Positions 22,781 to 30,421 of a stretch of DNA of 36,036 bases are shown one piece after another. The DNA comes from an uncultured Prevotellaceae bacterium. GTDB taxonomy: Bacteria; Bacteroidota; Bacteroidia; Bacteroidales; Bacteroidaceae. The notes beneath the pieces are model-generated. The model was not told the DNA's origin, searched no databases, and saw nothing but the letters and a program-made list of their open reading frames with translations. A program made the translations under genes and the position numbers. Positions within the stretch are counted from its first letter, which is position 1. Each line of letters begins with the position of its first letter. The DNA lies in contig CAMVLT010000038.1 in the NCBI GenBank assembly GCA_947168395.1, forward strand, positions 1-36,036, written 5' to 3'.

Positions 22781-24904
22781 ATGAAAACCATACATATCAT
22801 TCTGCCATTACTGTGTATATGCACGGCAGTGGCAGCACAGGAGAAAAGACACAACCATGCGGAGGACTCCACCGACGTGTTCTTCCGCCATCTGAATATG
22901 AACGAGGTGACGGTGACGGGCGTTACAGGCGACACCAAGCTGAAGCACGCCACAGCCCCCGTGAGCATCGTCTCGGCGCAAGTGCTGCGTGCCACGTCGG
23001 CCTCCAATATCATCGATGCCATCAGCCACCAGCCGGGTGTCAGCCAGCTGACGACGGGCGGCAGCATCTCGAAGCCCATCATCCGCGGTCTGGGCTACAA
23101 CCGCGTGGTGGTGATGAGCGAAGGCGTGCGCCAGGAGGGACAGCAATGGGGCGACGAGCACGGCGTCGAGGTCGACGGCAGCAGCGTGGGCTCCGTCGAG
23201 ATACTGAAAGGCCCCGCCTCGCTGATGTACGGGTCGGACGCTATGGCGGGCGTTGTCATCATGCACCCCCAGCCGACGTTAGGCGAGGGCGAGATGCGGG
23301 CGAACGTCAGTACAGAGTACCAGACCAACAACGGCCTCTTCGCCTACAACCTCTCGATGGCTGGCAATCAGCAGGGATTCGTGTGGGATGCCCGCTACAG
23401 CGACAAGATGGCCCATGCCTACAAGAACAAATACGACGGCTACGTGCCTGGCTCGCAGTTCCGTGAACGGGCCGGGCGGCTGATGCTGGGCGTGAACAAG
23501 GCATGGGGGCACTCACGGCTGACATGTACGGCCTACCACCTGACGCCCAGCATCGTAGAGGGCGAACGCGACCAGGAAACAGGCGATTTAGTGTGCTCGT
23601 CGGTTTCGCCGACGAGTTACAAAAAGTCCCTCCCCTTCCAGCAGGTGAAGCACTACAAGGCCGTCTGGGACAACTCGCTGAACCTCCCGTCGGGCTACCT
23701 GAAGGCCATCATAGGCTATCAGCAGAACCGCCGCCAGGAGTTTGAGGAGAGCGAGGACGAATACGAGCTGTACCTCAAGCTGCACACGCTGACCTACGAC
23801 CTGCGCTACGTGACCAACGAACGCGACGGCTGGAAGTTCTCGACGGGCATTGGCGGCATGTACCAGAAGTCGGGCAACGAGGGCGAGGAGTGCCTGATTC
23901 CCGACTACCGCCTCTTCGACTTCGGCGTCTATGCCACAGCCACCAAGTCACTGGGCGAGCGATGGACGCTGAACGGCGGCGTGCGCTACGACCATCGACG
24001 GCTGAGTGAGGCCCTCAGCCGCCACTTCAACGGACTGACGGGCAGCGTGGGTGCCGTCTGCAACATCAGCGAGCACTTCAACCTGCGCCTGAACCTGGCA
24101 CGAGGATTCCGCACTCCCAACATGAGCGAACTGGCCTCGGACGGTGTTCATGAGGGCAGCATCCGCTACGAACTGGGCAACCAGCAACTCAAGGCGGAAT
24201 ACAGTCTGCAGGCCGACCTCGGACTCGACTTCACCTCGCGCTATGTATCGGCCCAGGTGGCGCTCTTCGCCAACCGCATCGACAATTACATCTTCACCCA
24301 TCGGCTGGATCAGATAATCGAAGAAGGCTACCTCACCTACGCCTACACCCAGGGCGACGCCCGACTGCTGGGCTTTGAGGCTGGCGTCGACATCCACCCC
24401 ATACACTCCGTCCACTTCTCAAACACCTTCTCCTACGTCGATGCCCGCCAGATGAATGCCAGTGCCGACACGAAGTACCTGCCCTTCACGCCTGCCCCAC
24501 ACTGGGCATCGGAGCTGAAATGGGAACTCTCCCATCACTCGCACGGCACGGTGCATCATCACCATACAACGGATGCCGCCCATCGCTCACTGCTGAACAA
24601 CCTCTACCTCGCTGCCGGCCTGGACTGCTATCTGAAGCAGACGCACATCTACAGCGCCGACGACACAGAGACCCCCACCCCAGCCTACGCCCTGGTCAGT
24701 CTCTCGGCAGGCACCGATATTCAAGTGAAGCGAAGAAAGGTGGCTGAACTGTATGTCACCGCCGACAACCTGCTGAACCGTGCCTACCAGAACCACCTGA
24801 GCCGCCTGAAATATGCCGACGAGAACGTGGTCACGGGCCGTCGGGGCGTCTACAACATGGGGCGCAACATCACGTTCAAAGTGGTAGTGCCAATCGTGCT
24901 ATAA
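22781..24904 (+). CDS. TonB-dependent outer membrane receptor, probably for a transition metal
   Basis: A 707-residue receptor: signal peptide (IILPLLCICTAVAAQ), plug domain (about 40-160, with VEILKGPASLMYGSDAMAGV) and a 22-strand barrel ending in a hydrophobic strand (NITFKVVVPIVL). It is His-rich at the mature N-terminus (KRHNHAEDS) and in an extracellular-loop-like segment (HSHGTVHHHHTTDAAH). That and the upstream Cys/His protein suggest zinc or copper rather than siderophore or glycan uptake. It has no carboxypeptidase-like N-terminal extension and no SusD partner, so it is not a SusC. TonB-box not located. Confidence 0.85.
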   Translation: MKTIHIILPLLCICTAVAAQEKRHNHAEDSTDVFFRHLNMNEVTVTGVTGDTKLKHATAPVSIVSAQVLRATSASNIIDAISHQPGVSQLTTGGSISKPIIRGLGYNRVVVMSEGVRQEGQQWGDEHGVEVDGSSVGSVEILKGPASLMYGSDAMAGVVIMHPQPTLGEGEMRANVSTEYQTNNGLFAYNLSMAGNQQGFVWDARYSDKMAHAYKNKYDGYVPGSQFRERAGRLMLGVNKAWGHSRLTCTAYHLTPSIVEGERDQETGDLVCSSVSPTSYKKSLPFQQVKHYKAVWDNSLNLPSGYLKAIIGYQQNRRQEFEESEDEYELYLKLHTLTYDLRYVTNERDGWKFSTGIGGMYQKSGNEGEECLIPDYRLFDFGVYATATKSLGERWTLNGGVRYDHRRLSEALSRHFNGLTGSVGAVCNISEHFNLRLNLARGFRTPNMSELASDGVHEGSIRYELGNQQLKAEYSLQADLGLDFTSRYVSAQVALFANRIDNYIFTHRLDQIIEEGYLTYAYTQGDARLLGFEAGVDIHPIHSVHFSNTFSYVDARQMNASADTKYLPFTPAPHWASELKWELSHHSHGTVHHHHTTDAAHRSLLNNLYLAAGLDCYLKQTHIYSADDTETPTPAYALVSLSAGTDIQVKRRKVAELYVTADNLLNRAYQNHLSRLKYADENVVTGRRGVYNMGRNITFKVVVPIVL

Positions 24905-24916
24905 AAACAATGTTCT

Positions 24917-24957
24917 GCCTTGAAAAACGTTGTATTTGATTCAACGTTTTTCAGGGC
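24917..24957 (+). terminator. Hairpin terminator after the TonB receptor
   Basis: Arms 24922-24932 (GAAAAACGTTG) and 24942-24952 are perfectly complementary, with further pairing out to 24917 and 24957. T-run lies within the right arm. Confidence 0.7.
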
Positions 24958-25039
24958 TATACACTTCTTCATTAAGTTCCTCATGTTGCACTTTTTTGTT
25001 GCAAAGATAGTGCAAATCGAGCGAAATACCAAAGGAAAA

Positions 25040-25071
25040 TTTGTATAATTCGTATTTTCTTCTTAATTTTG
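25040..25071 (+). promoter_or_regulatory. Promoter of manA
   Basis: -33 TTTG (25040-25043) and -7 TAATTTTG (25064-25071), 20 bases apart, 24 bases before the ATG at 25096. Confidence 0.7.
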
Positions 25072-25095
25072 CAACCTATAAACTACTAAAGGCTT

Positions 25096-26070
25096 ATGAA
25101 ACCATACAAATTTGAACCCTATCTGAAAACCACCATCTGGGGCGGTTACCAGATTGCGCCCTTCAAGGGTATCTTCAATGCCCAGCCCAATGTCGGCGAG
25201 AGTTGGGAGATCAGCGGTGTGCCAGGTCATGAGAGCGTGGCTATCAATCGAGGTCTGGTCAATGATGTCGATGAGGGGCTGACGCTTGTCGAGCTGATTG
25301 ACAAATACAAGGAACTGCTCGTTGGCAAGAAGATCTACAAAAAGTTCGGCAATCATTTCCCCTTGCTCGTCAAGCTCATCGACTCCCGTCAGGACCTGTC
25401 CGTACAGGTGCATCCAGACGACAAGCTGGCGATGGAGCGTCATGGCTGTGCTGGTAAGACAGAGATGTGGTATATCATCAAGAGCGATGTGGGGGCCAAG
25501 ATCTATGCAGGTCTCAAGAAAAGCATCACGCCAGAGGAGTACGAACAACTGGCAACAGCAGAACCTCAGAACGGTCGTTCACCCATGCAGGATGTGATTG
25601 CCACCCATGAGGCTCATGAGGGCGACCTCTATTTCCTGCCGGCAGGTCGTCTGCATGCCATCGGCGCAGGCAACTTCCTGGCAGAAATCCAGCAGACCAG
25701 CGATATCACCTATCGTGTGTATGACTTCGGACGTAAGGATGTGCATGGGAATCCTCGTGAGCTCCACATCGAAGAGGCAAAGGCCGCCATCGACTATCAG
25801 GTGTGGCCTGCCTATCGTACCTCTTACGACAGCACGAAACCCACTTCACAGCTCATCAACTGCCCCTATTTCGTGGTGCATCGTGTCGTGGTTCAAGTGG
25901 CCCAGCAGATTGACTTCCACTGCGACTCATTCGTCATCGTGGTTTGTCTCTGGGGAAATGCCAATATCAACGGCATAGATATCCGTCAGGGAGAGACCAT
26001 CCTCGTTCCTGCCTGCGAGAACATCCTCTACATCTTCGGCAACGCCACCTTCCTCACTGCCACGATGTAA
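25096..26070 (+). CDS. manA: Mannose-6-phosphate isomerase, class I short type
   Basis: A 324-residue cupin metalloenzyme interconverting mannose 6-phosphate and fructose 6-phosphate, linking mannose use and GDP-mannose supply to glycolysis. Zinc ligands are visible: SVQVHPDD (Q104, H106), KTEMWY (E123) and GRLHAIGAG (H187). The length matches the short, Bacillus/Bacteroides-type enzyme rather than the roughly 390-residue E. coli form. Own promoter; no operon partners. Its last 17 bases overlap a possible small gene on the other strand. Confidence 0.92.
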   Translation: MKPYKFEPYLKTTIWGGYQIAPFKGIFNAQPNVGESWEISGVPGHESVAINRGLVNDVDEGLTLVELIDKYKELLVGKKIYKKFGNHFPLLVKLIDSRQDLSVQVHPDDKLAMERHGCAGKTEMWYIIKSDVGAKIYAGLKKSITPEEYEQLATAEPQNGRSPMQDVIATHEAHEGDLYFLPAGRLHAIGAGNFLAEIQQTSDITYRVYDFGRKDVHGNPRELHIEEAKAAIDYQVWPAYRTSYDSTKPTSQLINCPYFVVHRVVVQVAQQIDFHCDSFVIVVCLWGNANINGIDIRQGETILVPACENILYIFGNATFLTATM

Positions 26071-26206
26071 CCACTTTAGATGACAACAGCCGTTCACGTA
26101 GCAGATTACGATCGCCAATAGGAATGGTGATAGCGATAGTCTCTTTTTCATTGTTGCCACCCGTCGCATTTGCAGATTCCAATTCATACTGAGTCTGTGC
26201 AACCAT
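26054..26206 (-). CDS. Possible small protein downstream of the acetyltransferase
   Basis: A 50-residue minus-strand frame from the ATG at 26206 to a TGA at 26054-26056. It reads MVAQTQYELESANATGGNNE followed by ETIAITIPIGDRNLLRERLL. Composition is protein-like, and it starts nine bases after the acetyltransferase stop, as in an operon. It overlaps the 3' end of manA tail to tail. No family recognised; it could be a fragment of a longer lost gene. Confidence 0.4.
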   Translation of the reverse strand: MVAQTQYELESANATGGNNEKETIAITIPIGDRNLLRERLLSSKVVTSWQ

Positions 26207-26215
26207 TATCACTTT

Positions 26216-26884
26216 TTAACTTATAACGTCAGCCATCTTACTTCTTGCCTTTAGTTCTGCTTTTACCTTTTCCAATTCGCCACAAGACAATATCGGCATG
26301 AGGCTTTCTATTTCCTCAATGCTTTTGTCCCACCACTTGAACTGAAGCAATAGTTCTATCAATTCATCATCGAAGCGCTTCCTGACAACTCGACAGGGAT
26401 TCCCAACAGCAATAGCATAAGGAGGAATGTCCTTTGCCACCACCGAGTTTGTTCCGATAATGGCTCCGTCGCCTATATGAACGCCAGGCATCACGGTCAC
26501 GTTTTGGCCAATCCAGACATCATTGCCTATGATGGTATCTCCCTTCAGCGGCAATTCGTCTTTCACTGGTGCAATGGCACTTCCCCAGTCACCACCCATG
26601 ATGTAGAACGGATAAGTCGTAGCGCAATCCATCCTGTGATTGGCACCGTTCATTACAAACTCCACACCTTTGGCAATGGCACAGAACTTGCCGACAATCA
26701 GCTTGTCGCCAATAAAATCGTAGAAGTGTGTGACGTGCTTCTCAAACTGGTCAGCACCATCCACGTCATCATAGTAGGTGTAATCGCCGATGATGATACG
26801 TGGATTCTTCACCACATTCTTGATGAAGCATAGTCTTGGGAGGTTCGGATTAGGAAACGCCTCGTTGGGATTTGGTCTCTTCAT
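26216..26884 (-). CDS. Vat/CatB-like xenobiotic O-acetyltransferase (left-handed beta-helix)
   Basis: A 222-residue hexapeptide-repeat acetyltransferase (numbering from the upstream ATG at 26896, four residues longer). Family hallmarks: [44 protein letters not shown] with the likely catalytic His (H87), [20 protein letters not shown] and [11 protein letters not shown]. Virginiamycin/streptogramin and CatB-type chloramphenicol acetyltransferases share this pattern, but many chromosomal members have unknown substrates. Resistance is therefore not claimed. It sits at the edge of the accessory region. Confidence 0.85.
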   Translation of the reverse strand: MKRPNPNEAFPNPNLPRLCFIKNVVKNPRIIIGDYTYYDDVDGADQFEKHVTHFYDFIGDKLIVGKFCAIAKGVEFVMNGANHRMDCATTYPFYIMGGDWGSAIAPVKDELPLKGDTIIGNDVWIGQNVTVMPGVHIGDGAIIGTNSVVAKDIPPYAIAVGNPCRVVRKRFDDELIELLLQFKWWDKSIEEIESLMPILSCGELEKVKAELKARSKMADVIS

Positions 26885-26950
26885 TTCAAAAAACATATTA
26901 AAAGCGACGTGTTTTTTTCATAACGGAAATTATTAAGAAGAATAAGGAAA

Positions 26951-27157
26951 TCACTCTTTCCCTTCTTTTAGCAACACCTCTGCCAATGCCTTCACTCGCT
27001 GTTCTGTAATAGGCTCTTCCGACGAATACAACGTCTGTGTCTGTGGACTGTTCATCACCAGTCCTGCTGCATCCCTCGGCTCGATGTCGTATTCTGACAC
27101 CAGATAGGCAGCAAGGTCAGCCATCAAATCCTCAAATTTCAGATACCTCTCTTCCAT
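26951..27157 (-). CDS. Small helical protein of the DUF3990 module
   Basis: A 68-residue acidic helical protein (MEERYLKFEDLMADLAAYLV, then EQRVKALAEVLLKEGKE). The ATG at 27157 is two bases after the DUF3990 stop; the earlier in-frame Met at 27205 lies inside that gene and is rejected. Family not recognised with confidence. Position suggests a third component (antitoxin, chaperone or accessory) of the module. Confidence 0.7.
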   Translation of the reverse strand: MEERYLKFEDLMADLAAYLVSEYDIEPRDAAGLVMNSPQTQTLYSSEEPITEQRVKALAEVLLKEGKE

Positions 27158-27159
27158 AA

Positions 27160-27651
27160 TTATTCTTTGATTAGTTCTTTCAATGCCTCTCTCGTGCAAA
27201 AGCAATACTGCACATATTTGCTTCCAAACTGCGACACATGCTCCGCAAAGTCGAGCAGCGCCTCTGCATCCAAATAGTGCGTCCCATACTTCTGTTTGTG
27301 TCGCTCTATCTCCTTATCCACAAAGGCATCGGCCACAGGGCCAACCACAATGTCATAGTCATGGGTGAACGTCTCGTCTGAACGATTCAAAATGATGAAC
27401 TTCGACCACTCTGCACTAAAGCCCTTAAACTCCTTGACTTTCAGCCCATGCTCCTGCGCTTTGGTGGGGTAATACAAAAACAGAGTGACCACTGGTTCAC
27501 CACCGTCTCTGCTGGCTCTGCGTTTGGCCATCAGGTAGGCCCGTTGCCATTGTGGTGTCAAGTAGAACCCACGGCCAAAATCATTCTTCGACTGGCATTT
27601 CTTCAAGTTAGGCGTCATTATCTCGACGTTGCTGCCATGCAAAAGTCTCAT
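27160..27651 (-). CDS. DUF3990-family protein, putative ADP-ribosyltransferase-like toxin
   Basis: A 163-residue protein beginning MRLLHGSNVEIMTPNLKKCQ and then SKNDFGRGFYLTPQWQRAYL. HGS near the N-terminus, DFGxGFYLT and the following Ala-rich helix are the DUF3990 signature. From memory this group has been grouped with ADP-ribosyltransferase-like folds; the acidic catalytic residue is not identified here. Its ATG overlaps the stop of the HTH-DUF3791 gene by four bases. Toxin role is inferred from the coupled regulator and gene order. Confidence 0.75.
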   Translation of the reverse strand: MRLLHGSNVEIMTPNLKKCQSKNDFGRGFYLTPQWQRAYLMAKRRASRDGGEPVVTLFLYYPTKAQEHGLKVKEFKGFSAEWSKFIILNRSDETFTHDYDIVVGPVADAFVDKEIERHKQKYGTHYLDAEALLDFAEHVSQFGSKYVQYCFCTREALKELIKE

Positions 27652-28115
27652 ACGGCCTTCTTGTATTTCTCACGGTTTCTGTTACACACCTTGTCGAGGT
27701 CACTCAGCAAAGTCTCGCGTGGCAGCGTCTGCTCGTAGGCATAATTCTCTTCCAGGAACTGGATGCCCTTATACACCAGCAGATAGCGATACGCATCTGC
27801 AAACGCCATCTTTTTTCTATGCGCATACCACATCACGCCGATTGTCACAAAGCGCACACGCTCCACTCGCTTCTCGTCAGGCTCTTTCATGCCCATCACC
27901 TGAATGCTGATTTTCTCACCCATCGCATCCATCAGCAGAGAGGCATCCTCAAACGATATATGTGTTTGTCCTTTTTCAATCTTGCTGATGCTGCTCTTAG
28001 GCAGCCCAACGCGCTTACCCAGTTCCTCCTGAGTAATCTTCTTGGCTTTCCTCACCTGTTGGATGGTTGTCCCCAACATGCTGCCGTTCTCTTGTGTTTC
28101 GAACTTATTCTTCAT
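27648..28115 (-). CDS. XRE-type HTH protein with C-terminal DUF3791-like domain, putative antitoxin
   Basis: A 155-residue protein. Residues 14-70 are an XRE helix-turn-helix (IQQVRKAKKITQEELGKRVG, then LPKSSISKIEKGQTHIS). Residues 88-150 resemble DUF3791 (YRYLLVYKGIQFLEENYAYE, then QTLPRETLLSDLDKVC). DUF3791 genes commonly stand next to DUF3990 genes; here the domain is fused to the DNA-binding part. A good candidate for an autorepressing antitoxin. Promoter: -7 box TATCTTTG at 28151-28158. Confidence 0.78.
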   Translation of the reverse strand: MKNKFETQENGSMLGTTIQQVRKAKKITQEELGKRVGLPKSSISKIEKGQTHISFEDASLLMDAMGEKISIQVMGMKEPDEKRVERVRFVTIGVMWYAHRKKMAFADAYRYLLVYKGIQFLEENYAYEQTLPRETLLSDLDKVCNRNREKYKKAV

Positions 28116-28150
28116 ACCTTAGCCCTCCCCTATTTTCGCAATATTCGATG

Positions 28151-28158
28151 CAAAGATA
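28151..28158 (-). promoter_or_regulatory. Promoter of the HTH-DUF3791/DUF3990 module
   Basis: Minus-strand -7 box TATCTTTG, 35 bases before the ATG at 28115. The -33 element is weak. Confidence 0.5.
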
Positions 28159-28734
28159 CGAAAAATTTCCGAAACAAGAAACTTTTTGACCGTTTTTTGC
28201 TATTTCCATCGATTTTTTGTTGTTAGAGCATCGACAATAGCACATCTTCCATCGTTAATATCACTCACCAGTCCCCTGAATCAGGGCGGTGGTTTTGTCG
28301 TTGTAACCAGACACCTGATCAGGACCTACAAAGAAGGTTCCAAGTCCTCGAAATGCAGCGTGTCTTGGAACGCTTTCAGCATGGACAAGGGGCAATCCTA
28401 TCTGAACAAATCTATCATGGTAAGTTGACATTGAATATCATCCGCATAGTCTCCAGGAGTCAGGCCAAAGGCAAGGTACTAAAAATATTCGATAATCCGT
28501 GGAAAAATATCAAAAATAAATAGATTTCCACGGAAAATAAGAAACTTTTCTGGAATTGGAATGTTAACATATCATTGAAACAGCCATGAAAACATATTAG
28601 TTGTATTCCCCCAGGGGTAGCCATTTCGTCCACTCCTTTGCCGTCAGAGTCTACGTGAACACAAATCGACTTGCGAGCATCGCTGGGAGGCAGTCTCCCA
28701 ATTGGGAGGGTGCCCCTAAGTGACAGGGGTGCCA
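28159..28734. other. Gene-free stretch of about 575 bases
   Basis: No convincing gene. Short protein-like fragments on the plus strand around 28315-28520 change frame and have no start, so they may be decayed coding DNA. Seen: palindrome CCCTGA-A-TCAGGG (28274-28286), inverted repeat GTTCCAAG/CTTGGAAC (28337-28344, 28364-28371), CTCCCAATTGGGAG (28695-28708) and hairpin CCCCT/AGGGG (28713-28717, 28725-28729). The last two lie just past the stop of the HTH gene and could end its transcript, though without a T-run. Confidence 0.5.
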
Positions 28735-29025
28735 TTATGCATACGCTGACTCCAGTTCATTGTCAGCCACTTTCACAACCTCTGCATCCAAGGCTGCAGA
28801 GATTTTGCATATCGTGGCCATTGTCAGGTTGTGAGTGCCTGACAGCCATCGGCTCACCTCCGTCTCTGTTTTGCCCATCAACTTAGCAAAATCTTTCTGC
28901 GACATTCCTCTGGCTTCAAGGATCTCGTAGATACGATTGGCAATGGCCACCGACAACTCCATCTGCAACTTCATTTCAGGCGAGATGTGGCTGCGAATAT
29001 CATCCATAATTCTGTTCGTCTTCAT
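28735..29025 (-). CDS. Lone XRE-family transcriptional regulator (HigA-like)
   Basis: A 96-residue protein with MELSVAIANRIYEILEARGM, then SQKDFAKLMGKTETEVSRWL and SGTHNLTMATICKISAALDA: an XRE helix-turn-helix as in HigA-type antitoxins. Starts at 29040 or 29112 are also in frame; the promoter -7 box at 29061-29068 excludes 29112. No intact toxin gene is adjacent. An unidentified coding-like fragment (29160-29419) lies upstream on the same strand. The large palindrome over its promoter implies autoregulation. Confidence 0.78.
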   Translation of the reverse strand: MKTNRIMDDIRSHISPEMKLQMELSVAIANRIYEILEARGMSQKDFAKLMGKTETEVSRWLSGTHNLTMATICKISAALDAEVVKVADNELESAYA

Positions 29026-29060
29026 TTGATTTCTTTCCATATTGTTTCCTAATTCTGCCT

Positions 29061-29126
29061 CAAAAATAAACATAAAAGTTGATTCCTCCAAATAATTTGG
29101 CATGAAAATCAACTTTTATGCTTATT
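29061..29126 (-). promoter_or_regulatory. Promoter and nested palindromic operator of the lone HTH gene
   Basis: Minus-strand -7 TATTTTTG (29061-29068) and -33 TTTG (29089-29092), 20 bases apart. Outer perfect inverted repeat CATAAAAGTTGATT (29071-29084) and AATCAACTTTTATG (29107-29120), extendable to about 20-bp arms with one mismatch. Inner palindrome CCAAATAATTTGG (29088-29100) covers the -33 box. Confidence 0.75.
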
Positions 29127-29159
29127 GTTGTAATTTTGTGGAGTCATGAACCTGTAGCA

Positions 29160-29419
29160 TTACACAACAGGGGCCACTCCCATTGATGACATAAGACTTT
29201 GTGTTCGTCCCTTCCTATCTATGACCGTATGTTTCGTACGGTCATCCTCGTCCACATTACGCAAAACCACTATGTCTGCCTGGTCATACCCCAATGCCTT
29301 TGCCTCGCCATTACCTACAAAAAGGTTTCGCCCTTCTCGTTTGTTATGGGTAAAATCACAACACTTCCTTCTTCCATCATCCTTCAGCCATCTTCGGCCC
29401 CACGTCACACGAAGAGCTA
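29160..29419 (-). pseudogene. Coding-like fragment of unknown identity
   Basis: The minus-strand frame ending at 29160 has a protein-like, charged composition (EGRNLFVGNGEAKALGYDQA, then DIVVLRNVDEDDRTKHTVID). No start codon exists outside the ORF6N gene it runs into. It may be the C-terminal piece of a lost gene, possibly the former partner of the HTH regulator. It includes a perfect inverted repeat ATGACCGTA/TACGGTCAT (29221-29229, 29237-29245). Identity unknown. Confidence 0.3.
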
Positions 29420-30415
29420 TCACTTTAATAATTGCAATATCGTTTCTGGCGATGTCTGCATCTTCGTGACGGCACACATGCCGATACCCATATCCTTTAT
29501 GCTGGCCCCAAGCAGATAGACATCATCGTCAACAATCAAGAAACGGTCGTGGTTCTTATGCGGCAGTTGCACGAACTGGACTTCACGATACTGTTCATTG
29601 TGTTTCTTCAAGTCTGTCTGGAACGCCTCATAGTAGCGAGAGTGAATCGTTGCTTCCACATTATCTGCCCGCTTATCCAAGAGTGACAGCACGCGGTCAT
29701 CCACGAAGTTGTCAATCAGAACAATCCGCTGTTTGGCACTCCTAACCAAGTCTGACACGTAAGTCCATGCGTCCCAAACGCAGCCTGTGGCAAAAATCTG
29801 CTCCGGCAAAAGTTTGGGCGATTGTTTGTCCATCTTTGAGAGAATGCTGTTGATTTTATCATCAGTCTGCTCCATCCATAATCTGTTCTCTATTTGTTGT
29901 CTTTCCACTCTATCAAGTCGCTGGAATACATGAGCATTTGCTGCCATAAAACGACGCATACCAACAAAGGCATCCATGATCTTAATACTGGTATCAACAG
30001 CTTTTTTACTGGTCACGACTGCCGACAGCATCGATATTCCTTGCTCTGTAAAAGCATAGGGACAAGAAGACGAATGTTTTAAGCTATTGAACCGGTCACA
30101 ATTTGTGACCAGTTCCTGCATTTCTTGTTTTGTCAGTTGGAATCTGAATCTTTCCGGGAAACGGGCGACATTTCTCTTTACCTTTTGATTGAGAACTTTC
30201 GTTTCCACCTTGTAAAGCATTGCTATATCCCTGTCTATCAGCACTTGTTGGTCTCTAATGACAACTATTAGCTTGGCGATGTCTATATCTTCCTCAGAAG
30301 TGATTTCTATAGCATCGACTAACTGGTCACCGCTCGACCTCTGGTCGCTTTCAAGGAAAGAATTTGCAACCACCTTTTTCGTTTCGTCCTCTTTCTTCTT
30401 GTCTTTCTTTGCCAT
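29420..30415 (-). CDS. ORF6N-domain protein with C-terminal phospholipase D-like region
   Basis: A 331-residue protein with a Lys-rich N-terminus. The ORF6N DNA-binding domain is at about 48-135 (LIDRDIAMLYKVETKVLNQK, ARFPERFRFQLT). A short coiled coil (162-195) follows. The C-terminal region has AKQRIVLIDNFVDDRVLSLL and HDRFLIVDDDVYLLGAS (289-305), resembling one PLD motif with Arg in place of Lys. Phage ORF6N proteins are antirepressor-like; this combined form may cut or bind nucleic acid, but that is inference. It starts six bases after mcrC, so it appears to be the third gene of the McrBC operon. Confidence 0.75.
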   Translation of the reverse strand: MAKKDKKKEDETKKVVANSFLESDQRSSGDQLVDAIEITSEEDIDIAKLIVVIRDQQVLIDRDIAMLYKVETKVLNQKVKRNVARFPERFRFQLTKQEMQELVTNCDRFNSLKHSSSCPYAFTEQGISMLSAVVTSKKAVDTSIKIMDAFVGMRRFMAANAHVFQRLDRVERQQIENRLWMEQTDDKINSILSKMDKQSPKLLPEQIFATGCVWDAWTYVSDLVRSAKQRIVLIDNFVDDRVLSLLDKRADNVEATIHSRYYEAFQTDLKKHNEQYREVQFVQLPHKNHDRFLIVDDDVYLLGASIKDMGIGMCAVTKMQTSPETILQLLK

Positions 30416-30421
30416 ATATCG

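Noticed and set aside
26216..26884. Calling the acetyltransferase an antibiotic-resistance gene
   Set aside because: The fold and motifs fit Vat/CatB-like enzymes, but the substrate cannot be read from the sequence and many such chromosomal genes have no known resistance role.
28315..28525. A gene in the gap between the two HTH genes
   Set aside because: Protein-like pieces lie in different frames with stops and no start or promoter; at most a decayed fragment.
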